From: CBDFKF01 sp965248765
Lineage (GTDB): Bacteria; Pseudomonadota; Alphaproteobacteria; VGEJ01
Assembly (NCBI GenBank): GCA_965248765.1
Contig: CBDFKF010000001.1
Coordinates: 1-64,000 of the forward strand
Direction of reading: 5' to 3'
Length of the DNA: 64,000 nucleotides
Part shown: positions 37,401 through 45,895 of the stretch, piece by piece
Layout of the letters: each line of letters opens with the position of its first letter
Position numbering within the stretch: position 1 is the first letter of the stretch
The notes under the pieces: model-generated
Told to the model about the DNA's origin: nothing
What the model saw: the letters and a program-made list of their open reading frames with translations, nothing else
Database searches by the model: none
Made by a program: the position numbers and the translations under genes

Positions 37401-37886
37401 CGGCAACGCCTTCTCGCTGCGTTCGAGGAGGTGAACGGGCATTTCGGCGAACTGTTCGTGCGCCTGTTCGGCGGCGGCCGCGCTCACCTCGCCTTGACCG
37501 AGTCGGACGATCCACTGGAGGCGGGCCTCGAGATCATGGCCAGCCCGCCGGGCAAGCGCCTGCAGGTCATGTCGCTTCTGTCGGGCGGCGAGCAGGCGCT
37601 AACGGCGATCGCCTTGCTGTTCGCCGTGTTCCTCACCAATCCCGCTCCGATCTGCGTGCTCGACGAGGTCGATGCGCCGCTCGACGATGCCAACGTCGAT
37701 CGTTTCTGTCGCTTGTTGGACGAGATTGCGGCGGGCACCCAGACCCGCTTTATCATCGTGACGCATCATCCACTGACGATGTCGCGTATGGATCGCCTGT
37801 TCGGGGTCACCATGAGCGAGCGCGGCATCTCGCAAATGGTTTCCGTCGATCTGTCCCGGACGGTCGATCTGCGGGCCGCCGAATAG
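34434..37886 (+). CDS. smc: Chromosome segregation protein SMC
   Basis: This 1150-residue SMC ATPase compacts and segregates chromosomes with ScpA/ScpB. Walker A GPNGCGKSN is at residues 31-39, followed by the Q-loop region. Two long Ala/Glu/Arg-rich coiled coils flank a hinge near residues 490-620 (WPPLIDQLVVAPGYEVALAG marks its start). The signature LSGGEQALTA begins at about residue 1049, and Walker B ICVLDEVDAPLDD and the H-loop VTHHP follow. The start is GTG. Length is normal. Placement after the DsbA-family gene with 9 bases between suggests co-transcription. Confidence 0.95.
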   Translation: MQFTRLSLSGFKSFVDPTDLIIAPGLTGVVGPNGCGKSNLVEGLRWVMGETSAKSMRGTEMDDMIFGGTASRPARNLAEVILHIDNIDRSAPAAFNDSAEIEVIRRIDRGDGSTYRINGREVRAQDVRLLFADQATGAHSTALVGQGQIGAIINARPVARRSLLEEAAGITGLHSRRHDAELRLRAAEGNLARLDDVIATLEAQLRGLKRQARQASRYRNLSGHIRRAEAMLLHLEWIASREAVAAAQRELDLATRAAAACAATAASAATARTEAVANLPRLREREAEAAARLHRLAVARDRLEAEEARIKATERDIEARLQQIAGDITRENALASQTEAEIERLRQEAETLAAAAQTDEDDVAAAETARAEAQAEVSEQEISLRDAIARLAAIAARREGIERQSREWHGRLERLTQQAAEFAEERAGLLEEAATGSAAEGDADLVTAREVCANADRQARSAQAGLAAAVQAEDEARGTLQEIETASAAAEAEIRALAGLLSDQDDEQWPPLIDQLVVAPGYEVALAGALRDELVAATDASAPVHWRQLVLGAAGPALPAGVESLDRHVQAPPFLARRLTQVGIVARSAGARLQDQLVQGQRLVSREGDLWRWDGYVADASAADAAARRLDQRSRLVALRDALAPQHRQREDARSASETAYRACATARAADADAREAQRQAEASLNAALAARSHVIEAQIARTTRLDALDNTERRLAADIEDARGEIAAAEAARGDLTTDQEAARIADLRQSVLALRRTLAARQEAYGERKREAAVRAARGGSVAAEATASQSRLHAVRDHLGALEGRRDQAMLELSEIRDRPARIKVEREALFEHISQAEEARREAADKLAESETELAACDRADKSAQQALAGAREEQLRRESTIAQGQQHEEAVVARIRDKLECDPKATFEVAELKEGADLPEPEMVSPRLDRLKRERENMGPVNLRAEAEAAEVEEQFESLQLERTDLEAAIARLRQGIGTLNREGRQRLLAAFEEVNGHFGELFVRLFGGGRAHLALTESDDPLEAGLEIMASPPGKRLQVMSLLSGGEQALTAIALLFAVFLTNPAPICVLDEVDAPLDDANVDRFCRLLDEIAAGTQTRFIIVTHHPLTMSRMDRLFGVTMSERGISQMVSVDLSRTVDLRAAE

Positions 37887-37957
37887 CCGTCTCAGCACGC
37901 CTCGCGACCCACTATTCTGGCAAGTAATTCAATGGCTTAGTCGGTCGGGTTTTGCGC

Positions 37958-37986
37958 TTGACAGGGACCTGTGGCAGCCCCTAAGG
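37958..37986 (+). promoter_or_regulatory. Candidate promoter of the ATP-synthase F0 operon
   Basis: A perfect -35 TTGACA at 37958-37963 is followed after 17 bases by CTAAGG, a weak -10. It lies 49 bases before the atpI-like start in an otherwise empty gap after smc. Confidence 0.55.
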
Positions 37987-38034
37987 TGCGGCCGCTTTTT
38001 GTGCGCCGGGAGCGGAGCGCAGAGTGAGGGCGGG

Positions 38035-38352
38035 ATGTCGGATGATGATCAACCCGCCCTGGAGAAGCTGGGACGCAAGCTACGGAAGGCCCAAAGCGCG
38101 CGCCGACCTGTCGATTCGAGATCATCCCCAACTAGCGGCTTGAGCCAAGCTATCCGTCTGACGACGGAGATGGCCGCGGCGCTGGCCGTCGGCGGGGTGA
38201 TCGGTTGGTTTCTCGATTCCTGGCTCGGTACCCGGCCGTGGCTGATGTTGGTGTTCCTTGTTATGGGGGGCGCCGCCGGGACACTAAACGCTTACCGTGC
38301 AGCGGCACGGCAGGCGCGCGACCGAGATGAATCAGGGCCGGAGCAGCATTGA
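38035..38352 (+). CDS. atpI: ATP synthase protein I (AtpI/AtpZ family)
   Basis: The 105-residue product begins with a charged segment (DDDQPALEKLGRKLRKAQ) and has two membrane helices (MAAALAVGGVIGWFLD and LMLVFLVMGGAAGTLN), as in the small AtpI/AtpZ proteins encoded at the head of F0 operons and thought to aid c-ring assembly or Mg2+ handling. The ATG at 38035 has GAGGGCGGG directly before it. It leads the F0 genes at normal spacing. Confidence 0.88.
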   Translation: MSDDDQPALEKLGRKLRKAQSARRPVDSRSSPTSGLSQAIRLTTEMAAALAVGGVIGWFLDSWLGTRPWLMLVFLVMGGAAGTLNAYRAAARQARDRDESGPEQH

Positions 38353-38379
38353 GCCGGCAGTAAACGGGACGGGAAGGCC

Positions 38380-39114
38380 GTGGCGGAGAAACACAGCCCA
38401 CTCGATCAGTTCGCGATCCATCGCCTCGTCGACATTCATGTCGGCGAGGCCGATGTCTCGTTCACCAACTCGGCGGCGATGATGGTGGCCGTGGTGGTCT
38501 TGGCGACTGCCTTCCTGACACTCAGCATGCGCGGCCGCGCGATGGTGCCGGGCCGATGGCAGTCGATGGCCGAGCTCTGCTATGGACTTGTGGCGAGCAC
38601 CGTGCGGGACAATGTCGGCGCCGAAGGCCGGCGCTATTTCCCGTTCATATTCACCCTGTTCATCTTCATCCTGTTCTCGAACGCGCTGGGGCTGATCCCC
38701 TACAGCTTCACCGTCACCAGCCACATCATCGTCACGTTTGCGTTTGCCGCGGTGGTCTTCGTCGGGGTCACGCTGATCGGCTTTTGGCGTCACAAGCTCA
38801 AGTTTCTGTCCTTCTTCGTGCCGCCGGGGGTGCCGATCGCGCTCGCACCGCTGCTGGTGCCGATTGAGGTCATCTCCTATATGTCGCGGCCGATCAGCCT
38901 GTCGGTGCGGCTGGCCGCCAACATGATGGCCGGCCACACCATGATCAAGGTGTTCGCCGGCTTCGTGGTGGCGCTCGGACTTGCGGGGATAGCGCCGCTC
39001 GTCTTCATTGTCGCGATCTACGCGCTTGAAGTGATCATCGCATTCCTACAAGCCTACGTGTTCGCCGTCCTGAGCTGCCTTTATCTCAACGATGCTCTCC
39101 ACCTGCATCACTGA
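38380..39114 (+). CDS. atpB: ATP synthase F0 subunit a
   Basis: This 244-residue membrane protein forms the proton half-channels next to the c-ring. The essential Arg lies in SLSVRLAANMMAGH in the fourth to fifth helix, and the last helices carry IYALEVIIAFLQAYVFAVLS. Start is GTG at 38380. The order a-c-b'-b and absence of F1 genes downstream match the split F0/F1 organisation of alphaproteobacteria. Confidence 0.95.
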   Translation: MAEKHSPLDQFAIHRLVDIHVGEADVSFTNSAAMMVAVVVLATAFLTLSMRGRAMVPGRWQSMAELCYGLVASTVRDNVGAEGRRYFPFIFTLFIFILFSNALGLIPYSFTVTSHIIVTFAFAAVVFVGVTLIGFWRHKLKFLSFFVPPGVPIALAPLLVPIEVISYMSRPISLSVRLAANMMAGHTMIKVFAGFVVALGLAGIAPLVFIVAIYALEVIIAFLQAYVFAVLSCLYLNDALHLHH

Positions 39115-39189
39115 TGTCGCGGGCGGGCAGCCTGCCGGCACATCGCCATCACCGTTCTTCTTTCTCGAAAGTGCATAGGGAACCACGTC

Positions 39190-39414
39190 ATGGATGTTGA
39201 AGCGGCAAAGCTCGTGGGAGCCGGCTTGGCGACGATCGGCGTTGCCGGTGCCGGCGTCGGTATCGGCACGATCTTCGGCCAGTACGTCTCGGCAGGCATT
39301 CGCAATCCGGCCGCCGCGCCGCGGATGTTCGGCAACGTGCTGTTGGGCTTCGCTCTGACCGAGGCGGTCGCGCTGTACGCTCTCGTCATGGCGTTCCTGA
39401 TCCTGTTCGGCTAG
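39190..39414 (+). CDS. atpE: ATP synthase F0 subunit c
   Basis: This 74-residue hairpin of two membrane helices has the glycine-rich first helix (GAGLATIGVAGAGVGIGTIF), the RNPAA loop and the ion-carrying Glu in ALTEAVALYALV. No extra polar sodium-binding residues are evident near the Glu, so protons are the likely coupling ion. Confidence 0.95.
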   Translation: MDVEAAKLVGAGLATIGVAGAGVGIGTIFGQYVSAGIRNPAAAPRMFGNVLLGFALTEAVALYALVMAFLILFG

Positions 39415-39451
39415 GCCCGAATGGGGTCATCGATACGCCGGGAGTCCGACC

Positions 39452-39949
39452 ATGCCACAGATGGAGTTCGGCGATTTCCTGCCGCAGCTGGTGTGGTTGG
39501 TCATCACCTTTGCCGTCCTTTACATCCTGATGGCCCGCGTCGCGCTGCCGCGCATCGCCGAGATTCTCGAGGCGCGCGAGGAGCAGATTGCCGACGATCT
39601 CGAGCGCGCGGATCGGCTCAAAGGGGACGCTGCCGAGGCGCTCGCGGCTTACGAAAAGACTCTCGGCGAAGCCCGTGAGGAGGCCCACGCGGTCGCCACC
39701 GAGAAGCGTCGGGTGCTGGCCGAGCGGGCAGCCGAACGGCGGCGCGTGTTCGCCGACAAGCTGGAGGCCCAGGCTGCCGAGGCCGATGCCAGGATCGCCG
39801 CGACCCGCGAGCGGGCGATGGCCAACCTGCGGGAGGTCGCCGTCGCGGTCGCGGCCAGCGCGACGGCTCGCTTGATCGGCGTCGAGGTGGACGACCGTGC
39901 GGTCGGCGAGGCGGTCGACGGCGAGATCGGGCAGAGCCGCGATGTTTGA
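39452..39949 (+). CDS. ATP synthase F0 subunit b'
   Basis: This 165-residue protein has one N-terminal membrane helix (LVWLVITFAVLYILMARVALP) followed by a long Ala/Glu/Arg coiled coil, as in peripheral-stalk subunits. It is the first of two b-type genes, the position of b' in photosynthetic and other alphaproteobacteria, and forms a heterodimer with b. Its stop overlaps the b-subunit start by 8 bases. Confidence 0.92.
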   Translation: MPQMEFGDFLPQLVWLVITFAVLYILMARVALPRIAEILEAREEQIADDLERADRLKGDAAEALAAYEKTLGEAREEAHAVATEKRRVLAERAAERRRVFADKLEAQAAEADARIAATRERAMANLREVAVAVAASATARLIGVEVDDRAVGEAVDGEIGQSRDV

Positions 39950-40424
39950 AGATCCCGAATTCTGGGTTCTCGTCGCCTTCGTGCTGTTCGTCGGGGGCGT
40001 GGCGTACAAGGCGTACATGGCGGTCGCCAAGCAGCTCGACAATCGCAGCGCCAAGATCAAGGCCGAACTCGACGAGGCGGTGCGGCTGCGCGAGGAGGCG
40101 CAGGGACTGCTGGCCGGCTATCAACGCCAGCAACGCGATGCCGTCCAGGAGGCCGCGGCTATCGTCGAGCACGCCAAGACAGAAGCCGAGCAGATGGCGG
40201 CACAGGCGGAGGCCGACCTCGAGGCGAGCCTCGCCCGTCGCGCCGATCTCGCGGTGGCGAAGATCGACCAGGCTGAGGTGCAGGCGCTGCAAGATGTACG
40301 TGAGGTGGCGATCGAGGTAGCGACGGAAGCGGCGCGCCGACTCATCACCGAGAACCTCGACGAGGCACGCGCCGGCGAGCTAGTTGATCGATCGATCGCC
40401 GAGGCTGGCCGCAAGCTCAACTAA
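39942..40424 (+). CDS. atpF: ATP synthase F0 subunit b
   Basis: The 160-residue product has an N-terminal membrane helix (FWVLVAFVLFVGGVAYKAY) and a coiled coil with many Gln/Ala/Glu residues, ending in ITENLDEARAGELVDRSI. The ATG at 39942 overlaps the b' stop, indicating translational coupling. It is the last F0 gene; the convergent RidA gene ends 63 bases away. Confidence 0.93.
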   Translation: MFEDPEFWVLVAFVLFVGGVAYKAYMAVAKQLDNRSAKIKAELDEAVRLREEAQGLLAGYQRQQRDAVQEAAAIVEHAKTEAEQMAAQAEADLEASLARRADLAVAKIDQAEVQALQDVREVAIEVATEAARRLITENLDEARAGELVDRSIAEAGRKLN

Positions 40425-40487
40425 ACCGCGGCTTCAGCCCTTTTTCCGCTCGTCCAAACCACCCCTCGCACGGTCGGCGCGACGGTC

Positions 40488-40880
40488 TCAAGCGATCGCG
40501 GTGCACTCGATCTCGACGTCGAACTCGAGTGACCAACCTGCCATCGCCACGAAGGTGCGGGCCGGCGGTTCGGTCGGGAAATAGCGCGCGTAGACCGCGT
40601 TGACACGGCGGAACCAGGCGGCGTTGGGGATGTAGAGGTTTACCTTGACGACCTTTTCGAGCGAGGAGCCGGCACACTCAAGGGCGAGCTTGACGTTCTC
40701 GAGCACCCGCTCGGTTTGCACCTCGACATTGCCGAAGATGAGCTCGCCCGTTTCGGGATCGAGCGGGGGCATGCCCGAGACGAAAACGTAATCGCCGGCG
40801 CGTACCACCGGCGAGAGCGGTATGTTCTTGTCGCGAATCGCCTGGCTGATGCCGGGGACTTCGATAATCTCTTTTTCCAT
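40488..40880 (-). CDS. RidA family protein
   Basis: This 130-residue protein is of the RidA/YjgF family, which hydrolyse reactive enamine/imine intermediates from PLP enzymes. Visible are VRAGDYVFVSGMPPLDPETG and the terminal PARTFVAMAGW, where the Arg that binds substrate carboxylates is expected. Relatives with variants of the pocket may act in catabolic routes. It is convergent with the atp operon. Confidence 0.87.
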   Translation of the reverse strand: MEKEIIEVPGISQAIRDKNIPLSPVVRAGDYVFVSGMPPLDPETGELIFGNVEVQTERVLENVKLALECAGSSLEKVVKVNLYIPNAAWFRRVNAVYARYFPTEPPARTFVAMAGWSLEFDVEIECTAIA

Positions 40881-40943
40881 AGCCGTCCTCCACTGCGCGG
40901 ACGCGCCCGCCCACTCGGCGCGCGCGTCAGTTGAGCGCTAACA

Positions 40944-41435
40944 CTAGTTGGTCTTTTGCTCGAGCGCCTTGGCGATGTTCTCGACCGCGGAGCGGGCGCC
41001 GCTCAGGTGTGGATGTACCTCGAGCGCCTCCTCGAAGGCACGGAGAGCCTTCTCTTTCTCGGACCACTGCAGATAGATCATGCCGAGGCCGGAAAGCGCC
41101 CCGAAGTGCCGCGGCTCGAGCTCGAGCGTGCGGGTGATGTCGGTAACGGAGTGCTCGTATTCGCCGATCAGATAGTAGAGCGTCGCCCGCTTGTTCCAGG
41201 CCTCGGCAAAATCCGGCACGATCTCGACGATGCCGTTGAATATCGCGAGCGCGGGCGCAAACTGCCCGCTCGACATCGCCTTGCTGCCCGAGGTGAGCAG
41301 ACTATCCACCGTTGGTTCGCCGGATTCGGTCCAGATGCCCCAGATCGTCGCCTCGATGGTCTGGGCTTCTTCCTCATCCTTCGCACGCGAAAGGCGCGCG
41401 AAGCACTCATCCAGCTCAGGATTGCTCTGCGTCAT
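40944..41435 (-). CDS. Small tetratricopeptide-repeat protein
   Basis: This 163-residue soluble protein has about three TPR units from residue 50: FAPALAIFNGIVEIVPDFAE, WNKRATLYYLIGEYEHSVTD and ALSGLGMIYLQWSEKEKALR. TPRs mediate protein contacts; partners are unknown. No signal peptide is present. The ATG at 41435 (MTQSNPELDECF) is preferred over one at 41453. It lies between the RidA and glcF genes, same strand. Confidence 0.8.
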   Translation of the reverse strand: MTQSNPELDECFARLSRAKDEEEAQTIEATIWGIWTESGEPTVDSLLTSGSKAMSSGQFAPALAIFNGIVEIVPDFAEAWNKRATLYYLIGEYEHSVTDITRTLELEPRHFGALSGLGMIYLQWSEKEKALRAFEEALEVHPHLSGARSAVENIAKALEQKTN

Positions 41436-41543
41436 TGCCCAGTGTTTCGGCAAAACCGTTCTCGACCGCAGTCCTCAGGATAGCCCCGCCGTTGCTTGAA
41501 GGCCATGCCATGCCCGCTCTCGCGCATGCGGGAGGGTGAGCGC

Positions 41544-42830
41544 CTAATGGCCGAGTGCACGTGGCTTCGGTCCACCACTCGCCCAGTCGAGAAGCTCCAC
41601 GGTGTGGACGATGGGGATATCGGTGCCCGCGGCGATCTGTGTCATGCAGCCGATGTTGCCGGTGGCAATGACATCTGCGCCGGTGCGTTCGATGTTGCCC
41701 ACTTTTCGCGCCAGCAAACGCCCGGCCAGGTCCGGCTGCAGCAGGTTATAGGTGCCGGCCGAGCCGCAACAAAGGTGGCCCTCCGGGATGTCACTAACGG
41801 CGAAGCCGGCAGATTCCAGCAAGCGCTTGGGCTCGTCCCGGATCTGCTGGCCGTGCTGGAGCGAGCACGCGGCGTGATAGGCGACGGTGATGCCCTTGGC
41901 CTCGCCCCGCGGCGGCGCCAGACGCGCCACCAGCTCGGCGACATCGCAGGCGAGCGTGGCGACGCGGTTGGACGGTTCCGTCCAGGTCGGGTCGGTACCC
42001 AGGAGATGGCCATAGTCCTTGACCATGGTGCCGCAGCCGGAGGCATTGACGACGATGGCATCAAGGCCGCCCGCCTGCATCTCTGCGGTCCAGGTCTTCA
42101 CGTTTGCGATGGCTTGCCGCCGTGCTGTCTCGGCTTTGCCCAAATGGTTCACCAGCGCCCCGCAACAGCCCGTGCCACGCTTTACAACCACCTCGCAGCC
42201 AAGGCGGGTGAGGAGGCGGATCGTCGCCTCGTTGATGCGCGGCTCGAGCACCCGTTGTACGCAGCCGCGAAGAAGGGCGATGCGCATCCGCCGCTCACCC
42301 TCTGCCGGGAACACCCCAGGCGAGTCCGACGGTGAGCCGAGCGGGAGCGACCACGGCGCGAACCGGAACATGGGTCGCCACAGCGGCGGCAGAAAGCGCG
42401 CGAGTGGGCGCATCATCATCGCCGCCACAAGCGCATAGCGGAAGAGCGCCGGGCGAGGCAGGACCACCGCGAGCAGGTCGCGCAAGGCGCGCTCGACGAA
42501 CGGGCGGACGTGGGTACGTTCGATATGGCCGCGGGCGTGGTCCACGAGGTGCATGTAGTTGACGCCGGAGGGGCACGTGGTCATGCAGGCGAGGCAGGAA
42601 AGGCAGCGGTCGATGTGCTTGACCACGGTGGCCGAGGCTGGCTTGCCACCCTCGAGCATGTCCTTGATGAGGTAGATCCGACCGCGCGGGCTGTCGAGCT
42701 CGTCGCCCAAGAGCACATAGGTGGGACAGGCAGCCGTGCAAAACCCGCAATGGACGCACTTGCGCAGGATCGCCTCGGATGCAGCGTTGTCGGGATCGGC
42801 GAGCTGGGTGAGTGAGAAGTGGGTCTGCAT
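41544..42830 (-). CDS. glcF: Glycolate oxidase iron-sulfur subunit
   Basis: GlcF is the electron-carrying subunit of membrane-associated glycolate oxidase. This 428-residue protein has two 4Fe-4S motifs (CVHCGFCTAACP and CLSCLACMTTCP) in its first 100 residues and two CCG domains (RGTGCCGALVNHLG and GHLCCGSAGTYNLLQP). The ATG at 42830 starts MQTHFSL, typical of the family. It follows glcE by 4 bases in one operon. Confidence 0.93.
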   Translation of the reverse strand: MQTHFSLTQLADPDNAASEAILRKCVHCGFCTAACPTYVLLGDELDSPRGRIYLIKDMLEGGKPASATVVKHIDRCLSCLACMTTCPSGVNYMHLVDHARGHIERTHVRPFVERALRDLLAVVLPRPALFRYALVAAMMMRPLARFLPPLWRPMFRFAPWSLPLGSPSDSPGVFPAEGERRMRIALLRGCVQRVLEPRINEATIRLLTRLGCEVVVKRGTGCCGALVNHLGKAETARRQAIANVKTWTAEMQAGGLDAIVVNASGCGTMVKDYGHLLGTDPTWTEPSNRVATLACDVAELVARLAPPRGEAKGITVAYHAACSLQHGQQIRDEPKRLLESAGFAVSDIPEGHLCCGSAGTYNLLQPDLAGRLLARKVGNIERTGADVIATGNIGCMTQIAAGTDIPIVHTVELLDWASGGPKPRALGH

Positions 42831-42834
42831 CGTT

Positions 42835-44055
42835 TCAGACGTCCGCGTACATGCGCCCGGGATTGAGGATGCGCTTGGGGTCGAAGCCGTCCTTGATGCG
42901 TGCCGAGAGCGCGGAGAGTTCCGGCGCTTGCGGCTGAAATACCGCAACCGTGCGGCGGATATCGGCGCGCGCCCGGAACAAGAGAGCATGGCCGCCAACG
43001 GTCGCGACCGCCGCTCGCACCGTTTCGGCGGCGGCCTCGATACCGGGATCGAGCGCGAGCCAAATCAGACCACCCGCCCAGTCGTAGAGCGGCATACAGC
43101 CCACTGCGCCGCCGATCTCGGCGACCACGTCCGCGCCGGCAGCCGGCGGCACTGAAAGCCGCCACACCACCCGGTCGGGCTGTGCGGCGAACGCGTTCAC
43201 ATCGCGTATCTCGCGCCACAGGACGCGAGAGGCCTCATCGTCGAGGACGGTGGTGGCACCCACCGAGGCCAGCTCTTTGCCAAGCGCTGCGCTGCGATCG
43301 GCAACGGAGCGCGATGGTCCTTCGATGCGAACGGCGGTGATCGCCGTCCCGGCTGACGACACCTCGCTCACGGCCGAGTGGGCAGCGACCGGCTGGGGCA
43401 GGTGGGCGAGGCCGGATGGCTCATAGGGTGTCCGTGATGCCGTGCCGAGCGCGGCGACCGCCGTTGCGTCATCGAGATCGGATAACGTAATGGTGCACAC
43501 CGACTCGGCGGCCGGCATCACCTTGACGGTGATCTCCGTCATTACAGCGAGCGTGCCGAAGGAGCCGGCCAACAGCTTCGCCATATCGTAGCCGGTCACG
43601 TTCTTGACCACCCGTCCACCCGACTTGAACGCCTCGCCGCGACCGGAGACGCCCTTGACGCCGAGGAAGTGATCCCGCGCCGCTCCCGCCTTGATGCGCC
43701 TCGGTCCCGAAAGGTTGCAGGCGATGATCCCGCCGAGCGTCGCCCCCGATGGGCTACCGAGGAGCGGCGCGAGGTCAGGCGGTTCAAACGCGAGCTCCTG
43801 GGAATGGCGTGCCAGCAGCGCCTCGATCTCCACAAGCGCGGTGCCGGCGCCGGCGGTGAGCACCAGCTCCTCCGGCTCGTACAAGGAGACAGCGGCGAGG
43901 TGGCCGAGATCGAGGCGGTGACGGGCCGAGACCGGCCGGCCGAGGCCGCGCTTGCTGCCGTTGCCGACGATCTCAAGCGGCTCTTTCTTGGCAACAGCCC
44001 AGGCCACCGCCTGGCGCACTTGGTCGGCGTTGGCGAGCCGCAGCGTCCCGGTCAT
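42835..44055 (-). CDS. glcE: Glycolate oxidase FAD-binding subunit
   Basis: This 406-residue FAD-binding (PCMH-type) protein has the segments ELVLTAGAGTALVEIEALLA, SGATLGGIIACNLSGPRRI and GGRVVKNVTGYDMAKLLAGS, the last diagnostic of GlcE. The ATG at 44055 shares one base with the glcD stop, so translation is coupled. It works with GlcD and GlcF to oxidise glycolate to glyoxylate. Confidence 0.93.
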   Translation of the reverse strand: MTGTLRLANADQVRQAVAWAVAKKEPLEIVGNGSKRGLGRPVSARHRLDLGHLAAVSLYEPEELVLTAGAGTALVEIEALLARHSQELAFEPPDLAPLLGSPSGATLGGIIACNLSGPRRIKAGAARDHFLGVKGVSGRGEAFKSGGRVVKNVTGYDMAKLLAGSFGTLAVMTEITVKVMPAAESVCTITLSDLDDATAVAALGTASRTPYEPSGLAHLPQPVAAHSAVSEVSSAGTAITAVRIEGPSRSVADRSAALGKELASVGATTVLDDEASRVLWREIRDVNAFAAQPDRVVWRLSVPPAAGADVVAEIGGAVGCMPLYDWAGGLIWLALDPGIEAAAETVRAAVATVGGHALLFRARADIRRTVAVFQPQAPELSALSARIKDGFDPKRILNPGRMYADV

Positions 44056-45542
44056 CAGAAACGGGGTAGGTCGGGAAACGGCAGGCGGCCGCGGTGGATG
44101 TGCACCCGGCCTAGCTCGGCACACCGGTGGAGGGTCGGAAACACCTTGCCGGGGTTGAGGTGACCGTCCGGATCGAAGGCGCACTTGACGCGCTGCTGAT
44201 GGGCGAGATCGGTCTCGTTGAACATCACGCCCATCAGGTCGCGCTTTTCGACACCGACTCCGTGCTCGCCGGTGAGAACGCCACCGACCTCGACGCAGAG
44301 CTTCAGGATGTCAGCGCCCATTGCCTCGGCCTTCTCGAGTTCGCCGGGGACGTTGGCGTCGTAGAGTATGAGCGGATGGAGATTGCCATCGCCGGCATGG
44401 AAGACATTGGCGACGCGCAGGCCGTAATGGCGCGAGAACTCCTGCATGCGCGCGAGAACCTCGGCCAGGCGACCCCGCGGAATGGTGCCGTCCATGCAGT
44501 AGTAGTCTGGCGAGATACGGCCGACCGCCGGAAAGGCCGCCTTGCGCCCCGCCCAGAAGCGCAAGCGCTCCTCCTCGTTCTCGCTGGCTCGTACCGATAC
44601 CGCGCCCGCCGTCTCCGCGACCGCCTTCACGCGTTCGATCAACTCAGTCACTTCGGTTGCCGGTCCGTCCAGCTCGACGATCAGCAGCGCCGCGACGTCG
44701 CGCGGGTAGCCGGCCTGGCAGAAGTCCTCGGCGGCGTCGATCGCCGGCTTATCCATCATCTCCATGCCCGCCGGAATGACTCCGGCGGCAATCACCCGGG
44801 CAACGCAGTCACCGGCCGACTCGGTGGTCGGGAAGCCGATCAACAGTGCCCGCGCGGTCGGCGGCCGACGCAGGATGCGGACGGTGACTTCGGTGATGAC
44901 CCCGAGCAGGCCCTCCGAGCCGGTCACGAGCCCGAGGATGTCGTAGCCCTCGGAATCCAGGTGCTTGCCGCCCAGGCGCACGACATCGCCACTCATTAAC
45001 ACCATCTCGAGGCCGAGCAGGTTGTTGGTGGTCAGCCCGTACTTGAGGCAGTGGACGCCGCCGGAGTTCTCCGCGACGTTGCCGCCGATGGTGCAGGCGA
45101 TCTGGCTCGACGGATCGGGCGCGTAGTAGAAGCCTTCGCCCTCGACCGCGTTGGTGATGCCGAGGTTGGTGACGCCGGGCTGGGCGACGACGCAGCGGTT
45201 GGCGTAGTCGATGTCAAGAATGCGGTTGAACTTGGCAAGCCCCAGGAGGACGCCGTCGGCGAGCGGCAACGCGCCGCCCGAAAGCGAGGTACCGGCGCCG
45301 CGCGGTACTACATTGATCCCCTCGGTGCTGCACAACCGGAGGAGCCGCGAAACCTGGTCGGTGGTCTCGGGCAAAGCGACGGCGAGCGGCAGCTGGCGAT
45401 AGGCGCTCAGCCCGTCGCATTCATAGGGCCTGAGCCCATCTTCATCGGCAATGACGCCCTCGCCGGGGACGATTTCTCGCAGCGCAGCAACGATCGCTGG
45501 CTTGCGGTCGATCACCCCGGTATCGGGATCGGGCATGCGCAT
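44055..45542 (-). CDS. glcD: Glycolate oxidase subunit GlcD (FAD-linked)
   Basis: This 495-residue catalytic subunit has PCMH flavin-binding segments (VVPRGAGTSLSGGALP, CTIGGNVAENSGGVHCLKYG) and the C-terminal FAD-linked oxidase domain with NVFHAGDGNLHPLILYD and VLTGEHGVGVEKRDLM. The ATG at 45542 has GGAGGT six bases upstream. It is the first gene of glcD-glcE-glcF. No glcC regulator is adjacent. Confidence 0.94.
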   Translation of the reverse strand: MRMPDPDTGVIDRKPAIVAALREIVPGEGVIADEDGLRPYECDGLSAYRQLPLAVALPETTDQVSRLLRLCSTEGINVVPRGAGTSLSGGALPLADGVLLGLAKFNRILDIDYANRCVVAQPGVTNLGITNAVEGEGFYYAPDPSSQIACTIGGNVAENSGGVHCLKYGLTTNNLLGLEMVLMSGDVVRLGGKHLDSEGYDILGLVTGSEGLLGVITEVTVRILRRPPTARALLIGFPTTESAGDCVARVIAAGVIPAGMEMMDKPAIDAAEDFCQAGYPRDVAALLIVELDGPATEVTELIERVKAVAETAGAVSVRASENEEERLRFWAGRKAAFPAVGRISPDYYCMDGTIPRGRLAEVLARMQEFSRHYGLRVANVFHAGDGNLHPLILYDANVPGELEKAEAMGADILKLCVEVGGVLTGEHGVGVEKRDLMGVMFNETDLAHQQRVKCAFDPDGHLNPGKVFPTLHRCAELGRVHIHRGRLPFPDLPRF

Positions 45543-45674
45543 CGATACCTCCGCGTGCGGCCCGAAATGACCTGGTCGAGGATGGCGCTGCGCCCGTGCT
45601 TTGGCAAGCCAGTCAGGCACAAAGCCCGCACCTGCTCCACGGTGGACCGCGGCCGCGGCGATGGACGCGAGACG

Positions 45675-45800
45675 CTAGCCCTGGCGGGCTTTGAAGCGGC
45701 GGCGCATCTTGTTGATGACGTAGACCCGGCCCTTGCGCCGAACGACGCGGTTCTCGCGATGGCGTTTCTTGGCCGACTTGAGCGAGTTGAGGACCTTCAT
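45675..45800 (-). CDS. rpmJ: 50S ribosomal protein L36 (bL36), cysteine-free form
   Basis: This 41-residue gene encodes a very basic protein reading MKVLNSLKSAKKRHRENR, then VVRRKGRVYVINK and RFKARQG. The pattern is that of L36 of the YkgO/alphaproteobacterial type. The Cys and His residues that bind zinc in classical L36 are absent. It stands alone between glcD and a hydroxyacid dehydrogenase gene, as is common for this form. Confidence 0.92.
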   Translation of the reverse strand: MKVLNSLKSAKKRHRENRVVRRKGRVYVINKMRRRFKARQG

Positions 45801-45895
45801 GGCAACACCGATTGCCTCGCGGCGATAAGCGGCGGCAAGGCTACAAGGACGCCCCCCGCAGTGTCAAACGGGCCTGCAACGCCGGCCCGAACGGT